Below are positions 36,423 to 38,301 of a DNA stretch of 38,301 bases, piece by piece. Origin of the DNA: Phycisphaera mikurensis (lineage in GTDB: Bacteria > Planctomycetota > Phycisphaerae > WQYP01); assembly GCA_022730455.1 (NCBI GenBank), contig DZDI01000013.1, forward strand, positions 1-38,301, read 5' to 3'. Numbering within the stretch: position 1 is the stretch's first letter; each line of letters begins with the position of its first letter. A program made the translations under genes and the position numbers. Below the pieces are notes generated by a model, which was not told where the DNA came from, ran no database searches, and saw only the letters and a program-made list of their open reading frames with translations.

Positions 36423-37577
36423 GTAAAATTCTCCTAAATTAAAATTCAACCAGATACAAACCACTGACGAGACTGACTTTCCCGCAACGCACGGGTTTCA
36501 ATGCAACTCTCTTTTCATTTCACGATGTCCAATATCACCTCCTTCATCAAAACCCGGGGCTGGAAAGCCAATACTCAATTGGGCACATCGGTCGGGTCGC
36601 AATTCGTCCAATGTAGCCAGACAAAAAATAATGTTTTTATCAGGAGAGTCGCGGTAAATTCGCCGACTGCACCGAATATGGTTGAGATGTGGCAGCGATG
36701 GTTCGCCACGCTGAAACCACCGGCATATTGCTTAAAAAATGGGCCCATTCAAAGCGTGAACTTGTCGGAGGATCAAGTGGTTCCCGTCGCGAACTGACAA
36801 CCGCATCCACGGTTTGATATTTTTTACCCAGCATGACATTGGCGGCCAACAAGCAGTCACCACGATTGGCTCTGTGATGCAGTGTGAAAGCGTCAATAGT
36901 GTCTTGCCGCATCTTATTCTGGGTGCCGCCGCCCACTTGGCTCCGTAAGGCCGCAGCCGTCATCGGTGAATGCAAAGCCAATACAGTGGTACCTGCCGTG
37001 CCCACGCCATGTTCGTCACCATGAGCACGCGCTACCACGACGAAAAACACCATCGTGCAGGCCACCAGCAGAATCGCGTGGAAGGTACTCAGTGGGAGTG
37101 AACGCAGCAACACAGTGCCGTCACTTCCGCCATATGGAAGCGGTGACACGCCCCGGCATATTTTGCGCGCCGGTTTCACCATTCTGATTTTGGTGTCACA
37201 AGGTTGCACTGCTCAGGCCCTTTCAAACTCCCGGCCAAAAACGTATTTGGCTGATCGGCAGGGATAAGTCGCAATTGTTGTGCCAAAGCTGCGACTACCT
37301 TGGTGCCTGGCTTAGCGAATAGCTCACAAATCCTTAAAATTCAGGCATCTTGACGCTGGGCGAAATGGGCGTTGGCCAATTTGCGGGCGGATTACATATG
37401 CCTGAAAACTCATCGCTGAACCTATTTTTTGAATTGTTGCATACTATTTAGGCAATCGGGTTGGATATTATGAAGTGAGACCACGGCCATAAGCGCATAA
37501 CATCGTCTTTGTCACGCCCATGGATTTCCACCAAGATGAATCACGCCCACCAATTTGATCCCACATTTGCATACTTA

Positions 37578-37695
37578 GGAGTCTGTCCAAGTAATAGCAA
37601 GGCAGCGATGTGCCGGAAACGCTCCGGATGCAAGGCGTCGGGCCGACGGCGCCTCTGGTGAAGATGAGTCGTCGAGGCCCGAGAACGCCGCAGAC
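37578..37695. repeat. Dispersed TIR repeat, copy C (left-half only)
   Basis: ggagtctgtccaagtaatagcaaggcagcgatgtgccggaaacgctccggatgcaaggcgtcgggccgacggcgcctctggtgaagatgagtcg...gagaacgccgcagac matches the left part of copy A. No right terminus found. Confidence 0.85.
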
Positions 37696-37832
37696 TGCAA
37701 AATCGATTTGGCACGCCAATTGCAAGTGTATACCTGAGGAATGGCCGGGAGTGGAGTGTAACTGGTTCCTTGGCCATTGAATAGTAAGTGAGGTTGTGAA
37801 GTGTTCATCGCTCCAATAAAGGGAGGTTTGTT

Positions 37833-38150
37833 ATGAGTCCACTTCCGTTTAAGGTTGAATGGTCCGGGCCGTCTCCATCTGCACGCAAAGTTAGGCAACG
37901 ACTGCATCCACTTGTATCGCAGACGGATGCGTATGGGCGCATATTGCGGGTGGGTGAGTGGCTGCTGATATTGCCATCGTGCATCTTGGTGATCTTGGTT
38001 CTGGTTCAAGCCATCGCGGGGAGGCCCACCCAGTCGAAGCCGGAGATCAAACAGATTGCCTCAACGACTCTGTATCCGAAGCCAACGTTGGTGACCGTGC
38101 TGGCCGTACCCCAGACGCCACTGCTTGATATTGTGGCACAGCGGCCATAG
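37833..38150 (+). CDS. Hypothetical small single-TM protein
   Basis: 105-aa ORF preceded by an SD-like 'aaagggaggtttgttATG'. One TM helix 'EWLLILPSCILVILVLVQAIAG'. No family recognised. Confidence 0.5.
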   Translation: MSPLPFKVEWSGPSPSARKVRQRLHPLVSQTDAYGRILRVGEWLLILPSCILVILVLVQAIAGRPTQSKPEIKQIASTTLYPKPTLVTVLAVPQTPLLDIVAQRP

Positions 38151-38301
38151 GCCTCATCATCGGCATGAATGATACCACCGGTTGTATGGTCGCGTTTTCT
38201 GGCTTTCCCGTTCATAGCCCAGCCGGGATTCATAGTCAGCCGGCGTGGCGTTTGCGGCCAACCCTGCAGGGCGGGGGCTAAGGGGCCGTGGGCTTTGTCG
38301 C

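Noticed and set aside
36423-36640. Sigma-54 promoter upstream of amtB
   Set aside because: No TGGCAC-N5-TTGCA-like element found on the minus strand in the leader.
36640-37209. 189-aa minus-strand ORF upstream of amtB
   Set aside because: Has a possible TM/signal segment but no recognisable family and no clear start; not confident enough to list as a CDS.
37340-37406. 9-bp inverted pair ttcaggcat ... atgcctgaa with 49-nt spacing
   Set aside because: Long spacer and no flanking context; could easily occur by chance.
1-38301. CRISPR array, tRNA, rRNA or tmRNA genes
   Set aside because: No regularly spaced direct repeats and no tRNA T-loop/acceptor patterns were recognised by eye; a tRNAscan/Infernal run would be needed to exclude them fully.

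Overview
This 38.3 kb window is a gene-dense, mostly housekeeping bacterial chromosome segment. It looks planctomycete-like, inferred from the mix of PEP-CTERM, LpxA, AddAB and HpnN/HpnO-like genes; no phylogenetic marker was tested. Minus strand, left part: murJ, thiE (with an N-terminal extension), lpxA, a GT2 glycosyltransferase, a CBM9-like lipoprotein, a TrxR-like ferredoxin-NADP reductase, an MscS channel with a cyclic-nucleotide-binding domain, and tsaB. Plus strand, centre: addB-addA. Minus strand: a Zn/Mn-type ABC importer and a PEP-CTERM aspartic-protease-like protein. Next come smpB (+), a WecA/MraY-type transferase (-), and a plus-strand ECF sigma / anti-sigma-like / degenerate HtrA-PDZ cassette. 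A class III aminotransferase, an RND/MMPL exporter (HpnO/HpnN-like) and a UDP-xylose-synthase-like SDR follow (+). Last are two PII genes and amtB (-). The most unusual non-coding signal is a dispersed repeat family with about 31-bp terminal inverted repeats, present in three copies of different lengths (275, 130 and at least 118 bp). Two copies bracket the ATPase and permease genes of the metal ABC importer. The full-length copies differ at a position where both ends changed together (covariation), and one copy has an extra 23-bp perfect fold-back at its left edge. No CRISPR array, rRNA, tRNA or transposase gene was recognised.
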